64,000 nt of DNA from Chaenocephalus aceratus. Taxonomy: Eukaryota; Chordata; Actinopteri; Perciformes; Channichthyidae. The stretch spans positions 36,607,691 through 36,671,690 of the forward strand of contig CM043787.1 of NCBI GenBank assembly GCA_023974075.1, written 5' to 3'. The notes under the pieces are model-generated. The model was not told the DNA's origin. It worked only from the letters and a program-made list of their open reading frames with translations, and searched no databases. Positions 19,196 through 31,740 of this stretch are shown here, one piece after another (the first letter of the stretch is position 1; each line of letters opens with the position of its first letter). The position numbers and the translations under genes are program-made.

Positions 19196-20930
19196 TGTAC
19201 TTGACAAATGTACACAAATAGCTCATAAATTGCTTAAGGGCTGGATTACTCACCACTCACAACAAACTTACAATTTACAGAGAGAAAACAAAAGAGTATT
19301 TACTCTATATTTGTCTGTGGCTGGTTGTTGTTGTTTCTCTAGTAGCATTAAAAAAGAGGGAACAAGGAATGGACCAAACCAAGTGTTACGAGGAGGGAGG
19401 ACAGGGTATTGATAAACTATTATATCTGGTGGATGCTGATATAATCAGATTGAATATTTCTTGCTGTCACTTATAACATGACAGCATATTGTGTAAGATT
19501 GTACAATTACATGTACACGCATATAAACTGCAACCTCATATTGTACACTTATCGACATTACATTGATGTTAACAGACTTGTATTTGACCCTGCAACTACT
19601 GACCGTCTGTCTGTCCCAGTGGCCAAAGGTGGTACTGCAGAATTAAAAAAAACTGGATTTCTCTCATACTGCAGTGTGAACGCGGCTTATATAGACCACT
19701 ATTATAAAACGTAAATGTATTTAAAACTGTTGTCACGTCGCCTCCAACTGCAAATAAGAATAGTCATTAATGTTTTTAGCATCATTTTTAATCCATAAAT
19801 GTTTTACATTTTAAAAAAATACCCAGAACACAGAAGAGCTATTCTTTATTTTACTGACAACCTCCCAATGTAAAGCTTATAGGATATGCAAGACCAAGTG
19901 AGTAGATAACTAATAAGAGGCAATCCAGAAAGTGAAATCACTTTTTTGACTTATGTGCTGCTGGACACTTATGGAGTAAGATCTAGTTCATAATACTTCC
20001 ATGAAGGAGAGTTGTCCATGTGACCAATTTGTTTGAATGACCAAATATGATATTGTAACAACAACAATCAGTGCTGTGGGAGGTCTATGAAGAGCCCATA
20101 AAGTGGGAAGACAAAGAATGAAAGAATAGAACATCTCACTCATCTGCTCCATACAGGATCTCTTTATTCAGATATGGGCAAGAATGTAGTGCTGAGGGAT
20201 GTTAGCGGGAAGAGGGTGATTAAAGCTGTGAGCGCTTAATCAAAAGCCACCTCCAGCAGCTTTGAAAGTAAGCTCCTTAAATACCAAAAGGATTCCCTGT
20301 GAAACCCACGGCTGTCAATCAGACTGCACCGCTGGAAGAGACCCAGCTGCAGGAACTTTAAAGAATACGTGCAATACAAACAGTTTTCACTAACCAAACA
20401 TTCATACACATAGACGGGCATAACAACAGCACACACCATATGTTAAGACTTTACCACATTGCATGCTTCAAATTAACACAGTTTTAATAGAAACCCATTT
20501 TTAACCAGGCCGTGTGGCCAGCATGCTGTTATATATATTCTATGATGAATTGATGTAAAAAAAATGAGACTCCTTGTTCTTCTGTTTTCCTCTGGCTGCA
20601 ATTTAAATCCCATTAACCCCCTCACCTTCTCTCAGCCTCCCACTCTTCTTTTCTCCTTATTTTTCTCCAATAATTCACTTAGGATAATCTTTCTCTCCCT
20701 TTTCAACTTCACATCCAGATTTGATGTGTAATGTTGCCCTCACTCCTTCTTTCACTACATTATAAATCTTCTATTCCTTGGCGACACTGTCAAGATGCCG
20801 GCATGTTTTTCCTGTGACAGCAAATTACCTCCTTTAGAGGATATGAGCCGTGCAGTGAGAACACACTCGATCTTTAAAACCAAACACACATGCACAAAAC
20901 TAGCAGCATATCAACAGACAAAAACACAAG
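19196..20930. other. No gene seen
   Basis: AT-rich, unique-looking sequence without a credible exon or recognisable transposon. Pyrimidine-rich sequence occurs around 20580-20710. Confidence 0.45.
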
Positions 20931-20937
20931 CCACACA

Positions 20938-21004
<67 letters not shown>

Positions 21005-21260
21005 ACTCCAGGGGACATTACATTGACTTGCATGCATTTCCTGGAGACTTATCCTAACCTTAACCATAACCAACACATGCCTAACCCTTACCCTAATCCT
21101 AAATCTAACCAAGTCTTCACCCCAAAATTAATGATTCCCCTCATGGGGACCTCCAATTTGTCCCCATAAGGGACAAAGAGTTCCCACACGTGACTGTGTA
21201 AACAGATTTAGGTCCCCACAAGTATAGTAATGCTAGGCCACACACACACACACACACACA
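20931..21260 (+). repeat. Dispersed repeat with CA array and degenerate CCTAA tract
   Basis: A CA array (20931-21003) is followed by a degenerate CCTAAC/CCATAACC tract (about 21052-21115), then blocks such as CCCCTCATGGGGACCTCCAA and CAGATTTAGGTCCCCACAAG, and a second short CA array ending at 21260. I recognise this combination as a common dispersed unit in fish genomes; its class was not determined. Confidence 0.55.
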
Positions 21261-21384
21261 GACACTAAGCGAGTGAATGATTGAACTCAGTCACAGAAAC
21301 CTGCCACCGCTCGTCTAACAGGTCAACAATAATCATCCACTCAAAACAGTCAGACCACCATACAAAAATAAACACCCTGTGAGA

Positions 21385-21387
<3 letters not shown>

Positions 21388-21422
<35 letters not shown>
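21388..21422 (+). repeat. (AC)n microsatellite
   Basis: About 35 bp of AC dinucleotides. Confidence 0.95.
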
Positions 21423-21424
<2 letters not shown>

Positions 21425-22684
21425 GTGTTTAGGAGAAGTAGAGGCTTAATATGTTTGTGTTCCGAATCTGCGTAGAATTATGAAGTATTTATCTTTGCAA
21501 GGCTTGACTAATTGATTTGCTCTTTCAGTCCCTTATATTCTTGTACAAGCAGAAGACACTGTTATTTTGACTATGGAGGCTGTTGATTTAGCTATACGCC
21601 TTAATTATACACATCTATATCAAAGGAATGCAATCAATTCCAATAATTGCAACAACACAGTTATGCAGCCCTGGATCAGTTTACATGGGGCCTAAGAAAT
21701 GAACCATATCATAATTTCACCATATTTTTGTTCAAGACCACAATATGCAGTTAAGATTGATCTGTTACTAGAAAGCATACATAATTAACTGCTTCTACAA
21801 TTACATTGAAAGATAATTTTCTACTATTGATATTTATTGATAAAGGGGTTTAAGAATTCGACTTCAACTAAACTTACTTGCACAGCTGATTATTTTATCT
21901 TCATATGCAGAATATTCTGACAGTAAAATGACTTTAAAATTGAGTGAAAACCAGTATATCCATAACAATTTCAAACTATCAGATTTATTTTACCTCCTTA
22001 AAGAACAAGTTCACATTTTTCAACATTACCCACACATGCTTATTAGCATATTAACAAGTGTTATCGGCTGTTTCGCCTTCCCATATTGTTCTTTTAGTTT
22101 AACTGAATATAAGACTTCAGCAGTCTGACTTGAGCAGTGTCTTACAGTTTTTTTATTACAAAATACTTTCACAGAAAAAGTATTGAGCTGCAGCAGAGGG
22201 ATAGTAAAATAAAAAGCGAGTTCCTATTGAAAGATGATTACTCTGGGAGCACACTTCACTGTTTTGACACATGGTACACCATGAGTCAGCGTTAAACTAC
22301 TTTCACGGCTCTGCATCAGTTTGATAAACAACACACTCATCTTTATGTGCAGAGTGTGTCAGAAATGAGGCACAAAGAGAGTTATTTTAAATATAGCCTT
22401 CATTGTGTTGCTTAAAAAGCACTTCAGAAGAACAAATGCAATATCTCCCATAGGCTATCCTGATCCCATTCATTTAAATACACAAATACAACAGTTTGAG
22501 CAACAACAAAGCCACTGACATCTGTTTTACGGAGAGTGCAAGTGAAAGATCTTCTGACCAGCAGCCCCTCCCCAGACGGCGGCTGGTGATCTATACTTAA
22601 ACGCCTGTCAAAGGTCATGTTCAACATACTAATTAAACACAGCCAGGCAGCAGAACAGAGACCACGATAACCACCCATCACTTC

Positions 22685-22696
22685 TGTGTGTGTGTG

Positions 22697-22728
<32 letters not shown>

Positions 22729-22732
22729 TGTG
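22685..22732 (+). repeat. Compound (TG)n(CGTG)n microsatellite
   Basis: TG array followed by about five CGTG units, then TG. Confidence 0.95.
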
Positions 22733-23107
22733 GGAAAATCTCATACTAGTCTTCAAACATTTAATTTGTCACTGTGTTTTGGTCTTGGTATTGATTGACT
22801 CTGAATTTGGAATATTAAAACAGAAAAAAGTATTTGAACTGGGGTATTTGTCACTTTTAAATGGCATTGAAATCTCTGTAACAATGCCTGGAGGAAGGGG
22901 GATGCTGAACAAAAGATTGGGTCCTCAAAAAGTTGTAGCATTTATTTATCAACAAACAGACTGACCTATAGTGTAAACACACTGCTCTTTCTCTCTAACC
23001 GTGTGCACACAACCTATGCTCTGACTGAGTTATTCCAGAAAAGGTGTACTTAAAAATACATTTTAGTTGTAAAAACATTTAAAAGACTATGTTTTGATAC
23101 AGTTATT

Positions 23108-23177
23108 GATGTACAGCACTTTGTTCAACTCTCTTGTTTTTAAATGTGCTGTAGAAATAAAATGGATTGGATTGGAA
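23108..23177 (+). mobile_element. LINE 3'-tail relic
   Basis: TGTACAGCACTTTGTTCAAC, then TTTAAATGTGCTGTAGAAAT, then a tandem ATTGG-type tail. This is the usual 3' end of a teleost non-LTR element; only the extreme tail is retained. Confidence 0.55.
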
Positions 23178-25146
23178 AAGACAACTTTAAAAGAATTTCC
23201 TGATAATCTCTAAGATCCAGTCTGAAGTCACGGATATAGCTCCAGCCGGTATCTTTCTTAAGCCTTCGTATCAAATGCTTTGAGGCTCAAAAGAACGTAT
23301 GATATTTGACCGGAGTTTATTCATTTGTCCGGGAATTGAAAGCTTCCAAGATACCTGGAACGGCACTAATTGTTTCTAAAAGAAAACTATCCTTGGTGTG
23401 CAGCTTTGTGTAACATGATAAACTACAATCAAACAACAATAGAATACAAAGGAATAGAAAAGGAAAGAACAATTAGTTTATCTTTGTACTGTCCCTTCCA
23501 CCAGGCACACAGAGTGCTGGGGAACCAGATGGACCCTCCCTCTTGACAGCCCAAACCCCAGTGATGACAGAACCTCTCAAGTATACAGCGTGACATTAGA
23601 GGACAAAGCACCTGTTCCCGAGCAGCACTTTCACACCTCCCCTTCCTCACAGAAACACACACTGGCACTCTCTCAGCCATGAGGTCACTGTCTCACCCAG
23701 GCCAAAACTGGCTGTGCCACCTGCAACCATACCATTCCAAAATGATCACTCGAAACCTAGCCTGCCCAGACTCCCCTCTCACCCACCCACTCTTCAATGC
23801 GTAAATCTTGACAGGCAGAAAGAGCTGGTCCCAAAATTATACTCTTTATCACGAGTATCCCCTCACATACTTATTTTATAACAAATACTGAAGTCTGGAG
23901 ACCATAAGAGTATCCGCCACTCAAATGGTTCTTTAAAAAGACAGAAAAGACGTAGACAACTCAAGACAGCTGGTGTGAGTGTGCAGCGACTGAGGTTGCT
24001 ACTGAGGGTGAATGGCATTCACAGATGTTTTTAGATGTCCTGCATGGCTGGACAGTTAGTGTCTGTTTGCATGAGAGAGCTGTTCACAGAGACAATTGTC
24101 TGTCTATGCTCCTCATCTCTTCATCAACACATCATCATCCTCGTTTGCCCAGCACTTGTCCCAGATATAACGCAAAACACTTCTTTTTTTTACTATAGGA
24201 AAAGAAGGGTTGAGCACGACAGGGATTGTATGTGTGTTGTTGAAAGACGAGTGAGAAGAAACCAACATTTGGAGACAGAAAAAAGCAAGAAAGTGAATGA
24301 TGACAGAATGATCTCTCTTCAGAGGAAGTGTGTGAATGTACTGTTCACTGAGCTGACCCATCTGGACCACCTATGCAAGTATCTTTACTCATCAGAATGA
24401 CTTATTCTAATGATGACATGTTGCATTTTCTCAAGAATATGAATGAGAACCATTCAAATGGATGTAAAGTACGAAGTCTTGAAACACACATCACTGCCAC
24501 AGCATATGTTTTGACATGAAAAGGGAAAGTAATGAAAGTTTCTTATTGGAGTCTTATTAATCTTAGTATCATGGGTATTTCCCTCCCAAATCTTACTTGG
24601 AAACCAATGGAATCATGAATAAGGCAATAGATAAATAGGCATGTGTTCTAAACGTTATATTGATAAAGATCAAAATATTATATTGAGATTAATATTACAA
24701 ACATAAAAACTTAAACTGAACACTTGATAAAGCTGATGTATTTGAAGGAAATTAAGTGTATACATGCTAATATAACGAATTAGCAGACCATTCTTTTGCA
24801 TAAGTGTTATGATTATTGTCATCACAATACGTATTGTATGGGAACTCTAGATTTGCTTTAAACAAACTTCATTGAAAATATTCTTTAAGATCTTCAACAT
24901 GCTCAAACCAAAACAAACTGTTCAGCACGGGGTGGGACATACTCAGTCATGCTTACCAAAATAAACACACTCACACACACATGGACACAGCAAACACACG
25001 GCTGGCCTTGGCAGTCAGATCCCCATAGTTTTCCTCTGGTGTTTAGAGAAGTACGTTTTGATGAAAGTGTTTGTCTCATCATCATTGTTCAGCCAAGTTG
25101 TGTCATCCACCCCAACTAAGCGTTTCATTTTCAAGCCACAAACAAG

Positions 25147-25147
<1 letters not shown>

Positions 25148-25178
<31 letters not shown>
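25148..25178 (+). repeat. (CA)n microsatellite
   Basis: About 31 bp of CA dinucleotides, 250 bp beyond the splice donor of the neighbouring exon. Confidence 0.95.
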
Positions 25179-25180
<2 letters not shown>

Positions 25181-25417
25181 CAAAAGCACCATCTGCATCA
25201 CAGTGATTTTCAATTCTTTATCACAGATATTCCACTATGCAAAGTGTTAAACTCATCCCTTGCCATGTGACTCAGAGGTCATATCAGGGCAAACACAGTC
25301 TGCGCTGCACTGTGGGAATGCAGAGGGGATTCAAAGGGGATGGGAGACTTTAACCAAGCTTGTCATTGCATTTAGACACATTTGAGGACAATTGGAAAAC
25401 ATAAACTTTTAGCATGT

Positions 25418-25424
25418 GCTTACC
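25418..25424 (-). other. Splice donor ending the large Cys-rich exon
   Basis: On the minus strand the sequence is CATAAG|GTAAGC, an excellent vertebrate 5' splice site, with the last exonic base at 25424. Reading through it gives only four more codons before TAA at 25409. The frame is cut in phase 0. Confidence 0.8.
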
Positions 25425-27913
25425 TTATGTCTAGTCTGTAGCAAGGCTGATTCTGGTTCTCTCTTCTCCCCGTCTGAAGATCCATGTCCAAGCCTATCCC
25501 TGTCCTGCTGCATGCTCTGTCCCACCTGCACCATGGCCTTACATTCCACACATGCGCCAATCACCAACCTCCTCCCATCATCCACCAGGAGCGTGCGTGT
25601 GTTGCGAGGTGCGTACAAGAAGACAGGTAGCCTGGCCACAGTGACGGCGCACAGCCTACCCTTCCTGTGCTGCTCCTTCCTGCAGAAGAAACACACAAAA
25701 GCCTCACAGCTGTACTGGCGTGCCCATGGAGAGCTCGGAGGTTGCGGGTTGGCACTGGATAAACTAGAGGTAGAAGGAGTGGAGGGACCCTGGCCCTTAC
25801 TCTCATGTTGGGCCCACTGGGAGTGTAGGTCATGATAGCAGAGATTACAAGCTGACACCAGGCCTGTGGCGTCAACTGGCTTGGCCCGTGGTGCAGGAGG
25901 ATGGACTGTGAGGAAGGGGAAGAAAGGCTCCCTCTCCCCACAACGCCCAGGCGGGTTGACATGGAGCTGGTACTCTCCACCTGTGCAGAGCTCGCCTCCA
26001 CACAGGTAACACACTGACATGGAGCTGCAGGGGCGAGAGGCCACAGCTGTCTGGGAATGAGCCGGACCAGAGCCCTCAATTGCCATGGCAGCGTGGTACC
26101 TGACTAGGAAGGAGCTGACAGACGTGATGAGGTCTTCACTGAGGCTGAGTCGATATGCCCCCCAGATCTCTTCCAGGATAAAATGGCACTGTGGGCAACA
26201 GTGCACACGGCCATTCCTCACCCCCTGGGCATTAGGTGGGCAGGGCAACATGTTGATGAAAGGAAAATACATTGCACCCCGGGATTTGCCAACACCAGCC
26301 TGTGCATATGCCACCCTCATATCTCCTGCACAGTCCTGACCACAGAGGAAACAGGCCTCGTGGGAAGCCATGGGTTCATTATTACACTCTATGGACTCTG
26401 AGGAAGTTAGTTGGGAAGGCTGGAGAGAACTGGTGTCGTGGTTGAGGGGGACTACATACAAACGTTGAAGGACAGGCACATCCGCCAGCTGGAAGCTCTG
26501 CCACTGCTGCATGAGAGAAGTGTGACAGCTGCCACACACCAAGGTTGTACCCGCTGGACTGATGGGTACTGCACCCCGGGGAGGGGAGTGAAGCCACAGG
26601 AAGGGGAAGAAGGGCTCGCCCTGTGCCCTCTCCTGTTTCTGAACACTGACTTTGAAACGGCCATCATGTCTGAGCCCAGTGCCACAGACAAAGCACACAC
26701 ACTCCTCTGCACAGGTGTCCACAGTGGGGTGCGACTTTCTAACGGAAAGGTTTTTGACATGTCTAAACTTTGCTGTAGTGCTTGTCTTTCTCTCATACAT
26801 GTCTACATCATCATCACTTGTAATGTTAATCTCATCTTCATCAGAGCTGTCAGAGGTATTCTTCCTGGGAACAGCCATGTTACATTTAGTGGTGACAGCA
26901 GTGGTGCCAACTGATGACAGAGCAGTGTCGGGGTGATCCTCTGTCCTTCCTCGGTACAGCAGGGATGTATGTCTGGACGAGGCACAGCTGCTGTCGACAA
27001 CACGCTGATTCTGACGCGGCTCTGCATGTCTGACATTCCCCTCCTCAAACCATCGCCTGTTGCGCATAATGACCCCGTTGTCTTGCACAGGTGTGTCAGG
27101 GAAGGGACTGTCATAGCATCGCTGAGGGAATATCTCCTGGGATTTAGCCAGGGATTCTGATGATTGACAGACATTATTTATAATTTTAGCACCGCGCCTC
27201 GCCGGCAGAACACTCTCCGCTTGTGGCGATCCCTGCGCCCCATAAACACCCACCGGGTAGCGCATTGCCCGCTGTGAATCTGGACTGTTTTTAACACTGA
27301 TGACATTGTTCTTCTTGTTACTGTCTCTTGGCGATTTGCCAGATTCTCTCATGCACTTGTCTTTGCTCATACTGGCTCTGTCGACTAAATCCATCTCCTG
27401 GTCTGACATGTTCTCGTTGTCAGAAAAAGAAGAGAAATCAGAGTCTGCGCCCCCACTGATTCTCCTCTCCAGGTCATAGGAAAGGTTCCACTCCTGTGGG
27501 ACCCGGCGAGAGTCGCACTGATAGGGTCGTTTCAGCCAGTACATGCGCTTCTCAATGGGCGTCCTGCTCCGCTCGAAAGAGTTCCACTGCTCGGACAGAA
27601 AAAAGTGGCACACCGCGCAAACCAGCGTATGTCCATCCGGGCTCAGTTCACACGCACCCGGGGCTGGCTCCTGATTTTGTAGGAAAGGGAAAAACGGAAG
27701 CCTCTCCTTTTGATATGTCACTTGTAGCCTCAATTCCTTCCCTGACGTAACTCCGCTTCCACATATAAAACAGTGAACCAGTCCCCCTAATCCATTCCGG
27801 TCAGTCATGGAAGTGTTGCCGGGCAATAGGCTGTCCTCCTCGGGCATAGCTGCAGCCATGAGTCGGTGTTTCCGAGATAAGGCTGCCAGTTCGATGTCAC
27901 AGGAGGAGTTCAT
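25424..27913 (-). CDS. Large coding exon of an unidentified protein with five paired-CxxC modules (3' partial)
   Basis: The exon gives 830 residues from ATG at 27913. Five modules are visible, each with two CxxC pairs about 44-50 residues apart: Cys 48/51 and 99/102; 407/410 and 460/463; 521/524 and 573/576; 635/638 and 689/692; 741/744 and 788/791. Modules 1, 2 and 4 have FFPFL between the pairs and QW after the second pair; module 3 has YFPFI and IW. Module 5 is diverged. This pattern suggests repeated zinc-binding domains, which is inference. Residues 150-400 look disordered, with acidic Ser-rich patches (353-371). No signal peptide or membrane segment is seen, so an intracellular, perhaps nuclear, location is likely. 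I do not recognise the family. The length of the open frame and the conserved spacing make it a real gene. It ends at a strong splice donor, so the C-terminus is missing. Confidence 0.88.
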
Positions 27914-28330
27914 CGTTTTTAAACATCCAAGACTACGCTACATGACAAGACGTCAACAGTCAAGTTATGCGTATGATTAACACTTATCTGCAGCTCAGGA
28001 AACCATAATCAAAGTTACTTACTGGGTGATAAGATACACGATAGTCCATTGAAACGACAGCATGCAGCGAAAGCAGAAAACTGTTTGTCTTTCATGGACA
28101 CCACCGAAAAAGTAAAAACAGTCCAGGCTAATTGAAGTCTGTAATCCGCATGTTTGCACTTTAAATCCGTAGGTAGGCTATATGACTTGGGATCACGGGT
28201 CGCCTCTCCAGCGAACTTTCTGCCTGCGCGCAGCAAACTTTGGCTGCGGACTCGCTCACACTGTACAGAGCGCCATCCCCGATTCATGGGACCCGCTTCG
28301 ACACCCCAAAGACAACCTCCACCCCCTGCC
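27914..28330 (-). promoter_or_regulatory. Probable 5' UTR and promoter side of the Cys-rich gene
   Basis: Upstream of the ATG, CpG is denser than in most of the window (for example GCCTGCGCGCAGC near 28222 read on plus). A donor-like CCCA|GTAAGT on the minus strand has its last exonic base at 28023. An acceptor-like TCATGTAG about 85 nt downstream could pair with it as a very short 5' UTR intron. No TATA box is obvious. The transcription start was not located. Confidence 0.35.
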
Positions 28331-30905
28331 AGCCCCCAGTAATAATTGTACAGAGATTATGAGCACACACTCCCGCAGTCGCTGCCCATTCTTCTAAGTG
28401 CAGGATTTCCACTGTATAACAGGGGCGTGAATTGGATAAACAGACTCCCACCATGCATGTTACCAACTGCAGGCAAACATTTGTGACTCATTAGCCTGTA
28501 TCAATTAATACTAGACACTTTAGGACGACTGTTAATGAGTTTTCGCACACTTTAAAAAAAGGTTTACATATTTCTGGTTATTTTAGTTTTGTCATTTTCA
28601 GCATATTAATTGGGCTTACTCTGCATGTTAGGAAAATAAGAAGCAACACTGCAACACAGTGTCAAGCCACATGAGACACAGATATTGATATTACCAATAT
28701 TCATCCCTCAGGCAACACATTTACAAAGCCTACAGAGCTCTGTTTCGAGTTAACAGTTAAGTAATTTCCTCAAATATGAAAAAAAACCACACAAAATATT
28801 CAATTGTGTAACTATAACTTGTGCGGGCAGCTGTATTTTGACGTGTGTTATTGATGACAGGTCAAAGTTCAACCTTGGTCAGTTTCCTGGCATGAGTACA
28901 AAATATCATTCCCAAACATCAAAAGCTCTTTTTTTAAGTAACTTCAGAGAATGGATACAAGAACATTTAAAAGCACTGAATATCCAACCATACTTGGGTC
29001 AGTCTCTTAAAAAGTAGTCTGATAATAGGGCCCAGCTGTACATCAGAGCAGGCTTTCCTTAACGGAGTGTCTGTGAGAAAAGGGAGAAGGCCAATAAGAG
29101 CTGAAGGAGCTTCTTTGGGAGAGACAGTATTCCAGGGGCTTCACAATTTGAAAAGAGAAATCCACTTTTGAGAGAAACCTATGAATTTCTCTGGCCTTAG
29201 AAAACTAAATGGCATTTTTGGCAGCTTATTTAATATGTAGGACAAGCGCAGCACGTCTGCAGAAACAATTATCTATGTATCAATCGATCTGGCAGCATGT
29301 TGGTCTGTTTTTGTTATGATGTTCAGAATCGGGTCTTTAAGGAAGGTGAGAAAGAGAGGCATGTAAAGAAAGGCTGGCAACACAGTGGATATCCTCCTCA
29401 CGCCATGCACACATATACATTATTAACAACCCATACCCTACTTGCCTCCTATTGCCGAACTCCAATATCTTTGACCAAGACAAGACAGCAAGTTGAGTAA
29501 TCAACCCTTAAATATTTACGTCATCACACGCATAAACATTTATGTCTGTCCGCTCCACTGTGTGTGGCCCCTGGCCTCCTCTAGTGACTCAATGATGTCA
29601 GAGAGTCAGGGACTACCTCTACCTTAATACCTCTGCATTTCACCCTGATACCCTCTTCATCATATATGTCCCCTGAAGACAAATTACATTTCCTCTTCAG
29701 CCTTCCAACCTATAACTTAAAATGACACTGCCAAGCTTCACTTGTACTTCTTGCACCCCCAAGATTCTCTTCAGCATGGCAACCAAGAAACATCACACAA
29801 AAAGACATTCCTGAGTGATGCTGACTTGTTTCTACTGACAATTGCTACAGAAAAAAATGTGAAGTGGGGGGAGGGGGAGTAAATATACAGTATATGTTTT
29901 AGACTAGTTATTCGAATTAACATATCCATAGTGCATATTCTAAGAACCTGTCAAAGACATACACAAAACATAGGAGAAAGCACTGATGATGTCCAGCTAA
30001 AAGTTTCAACACTGACACGTGGTGTTCAATCTTAGTACTGCATCTTTTGGGAGATCCCCATATGCACCAGACAGACTGCAAGGGGCTCATGTGGGCATAT
30101 CACAGTCAGGCAGAAGAAAGAATGAAGGAGAGCAAGCAAGCAAATGCTATTAGGGGAAAGAAAACTAGAGAAAGCTGTAGCTAAAAATAATCATATTTAT
30201 TTTCCCCTCTCCTTCTTTTATTTGTCTTACTTTCTCCGTGCAGTGGTTCTCTAAGAGCAATGCAAGTCTGAGGTTCAGAAGGTGATAAGGTTGAAACAAA
30301 TAAATAAAATGTGTATTTTCCGCAAAACGTCTACATCAATCTACAGATTCAAACCTTTTGTGAAATACTGGCTACTTTGACCTCTTACAGCCTCCACACT
30401 TCATAATATGGCCATCAGCTGTGATGTAGGACCCCGTAAAATCACACTGTGACTGCTCATATGGTGTACATTATACTTGTCATGTACACTTTGTCTCTAT
30501 GCACTTATGTTCATATATTTAGTATCAGAATAATTGCCTAGTACCTAGAGGCAGGTCATACAATGTTCATTTTTCTGTTCATGTTAATTAAAAACTAGCA
30601 ACAAATATTACATTTCTATACTCACTTCAAGACCCACGATGCAACACTTGTGCTTTACACCGTAACACATGAATATGGAGATTTTGACTTAATCTCTGAA
30701 ACTGTGTTCAGTCCCTGGCAGATGCTTTAATGTGCATGTGTGTAAAAATGATCTGTGCACATTCCCTGCTGCCGTTATGTAGGTCTCATGTGATTGAGAT
30801 GACCGCCGTATTGCTCTTCATACTCTGTATGGAAATTGCTCTGCTCTGACAGACCCTCAGGCTGGGGAGAGTGGAAAGGGAGATGGGATTGAGGGGGGAC
30901 TGGGA

Positions 30906-30914
30906 TGTGTGTGT

Positions 30915-30963
<49 letters not shown>

Positions 30964-30964
30964 C

Positions 30965-31006
<42 letters not shown>
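30906..31006 (+). repeat. (TG)n microsatellite with CGTG interruptions
   Basis: About 100 bp of TG with CG-containing units near 30917-30925 and 30959-30970. Confidence 0.96.
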
Positions 31007-31007
<1 letters not shown>

Positions 31008-31599
31008 GAGATGGGGTTAGCGAGGGGAGAGAGTGGGAGGGTGATCTGAATAAAATCCTCTTGTTGAGTAGTGTAGACCCTCAAGGAGTTTTAAAACAAG
31101 GTGATGACAGGGGCAGGTAGAGGGCAAAGACTCTACACTCTACAAAGACGTCCCACCCAATGTCCTGCAGGCTGTCTGTTTCAATTTCCATAGACAATTG
31201 GAGGACAGTGGAGTGTCCTCAGCAGATTAAGCACTCCTGCCTCTTCTATTTTACAGCTCTAAAATATAACCCACCGCATCACATTCTTATTATTTTTCAT
31301 CTAAGGCACACAGCAGTCTTTTAAGTCTTAGAAAATAGGCTGGAAATAAGTTGTGGAGCTGTGTCGTATTATTTCTGGTGCTACCTTTAATAACTCTTAG
31401 CACCTGTTTCAAGTGAGGGTCATGTAACATTCTTTACATGTTGAGTTCAGATGCTTCCATTGGGCGGAGGTTTAGACCCCCCTCAAAGGTAGCGCTAATA
31501 GATACAGATAGCTCTTTCTCCCATCTGTTTTAGTTTTTTTAAACAAACTATAACTCCGGATGTCATGTCATTACGTCTTCTCTTTCCATGATTTATGGT

Positions 31600-31740
31600 G
31601 ACAGTGCAGGAGGTATGGATCTTGTGCTGTGTTTTATATGATGTGTTTTATGATATGAATGATGCATTGTATGCTTTTGTAATTGATTATTGTCTTTAAA
31701 GCAAATTTACCCTCTGGGACATTTTGAATCTTGAATTATA
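31600..31740 (+). mobile_element. Possible non-LTR retrotransposon 3' remnant
   Basis: AAAGCAAATTTACCCTCTGG, then GACATTTTGAATCTTGAAT, resembles 3' ends of fish LINEs (CCTCTGGGAC followed by a short tandem tail). There is no coding sequence, so the call rests on the tail alone. Confidence 0.3.

Larger units (their letters stand above)
21261..25423. other. No supported gene; probable intron or 3' side of the Cys-rich gene
   Basis: This lies downstream of the splice donor of the minus-strand exon at 25424-27913, so part or all of it may be intron. It contains CA or TG arrays at 21388-21422, 22685-22732 and 25148-25178 and a LINE 3' tail at 23108-23177. No terminal exon could be fixed from sequence alone. 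Confidence 0.45.

Noticed and set aside
21052..21115. True interstitial telomere
   Set aside because: Units are too degenerate and occur within a recognisable dispersed repeat.
25416..26914. Plus-strand frames of up to 167 codons opposite the Cys-rich exon
   Set aside because: Shadows of the long minus-strand coding exon, whose repeated motifs and splice donor fix the true strand.
28015..28287. 90-codon minus-strand frame upstream of the Cys-rich gene
   Set aside because: It lies in the probable 5' UTR or promoter region, crosses a likely splice donor and shows no domain; more likely untranslated.
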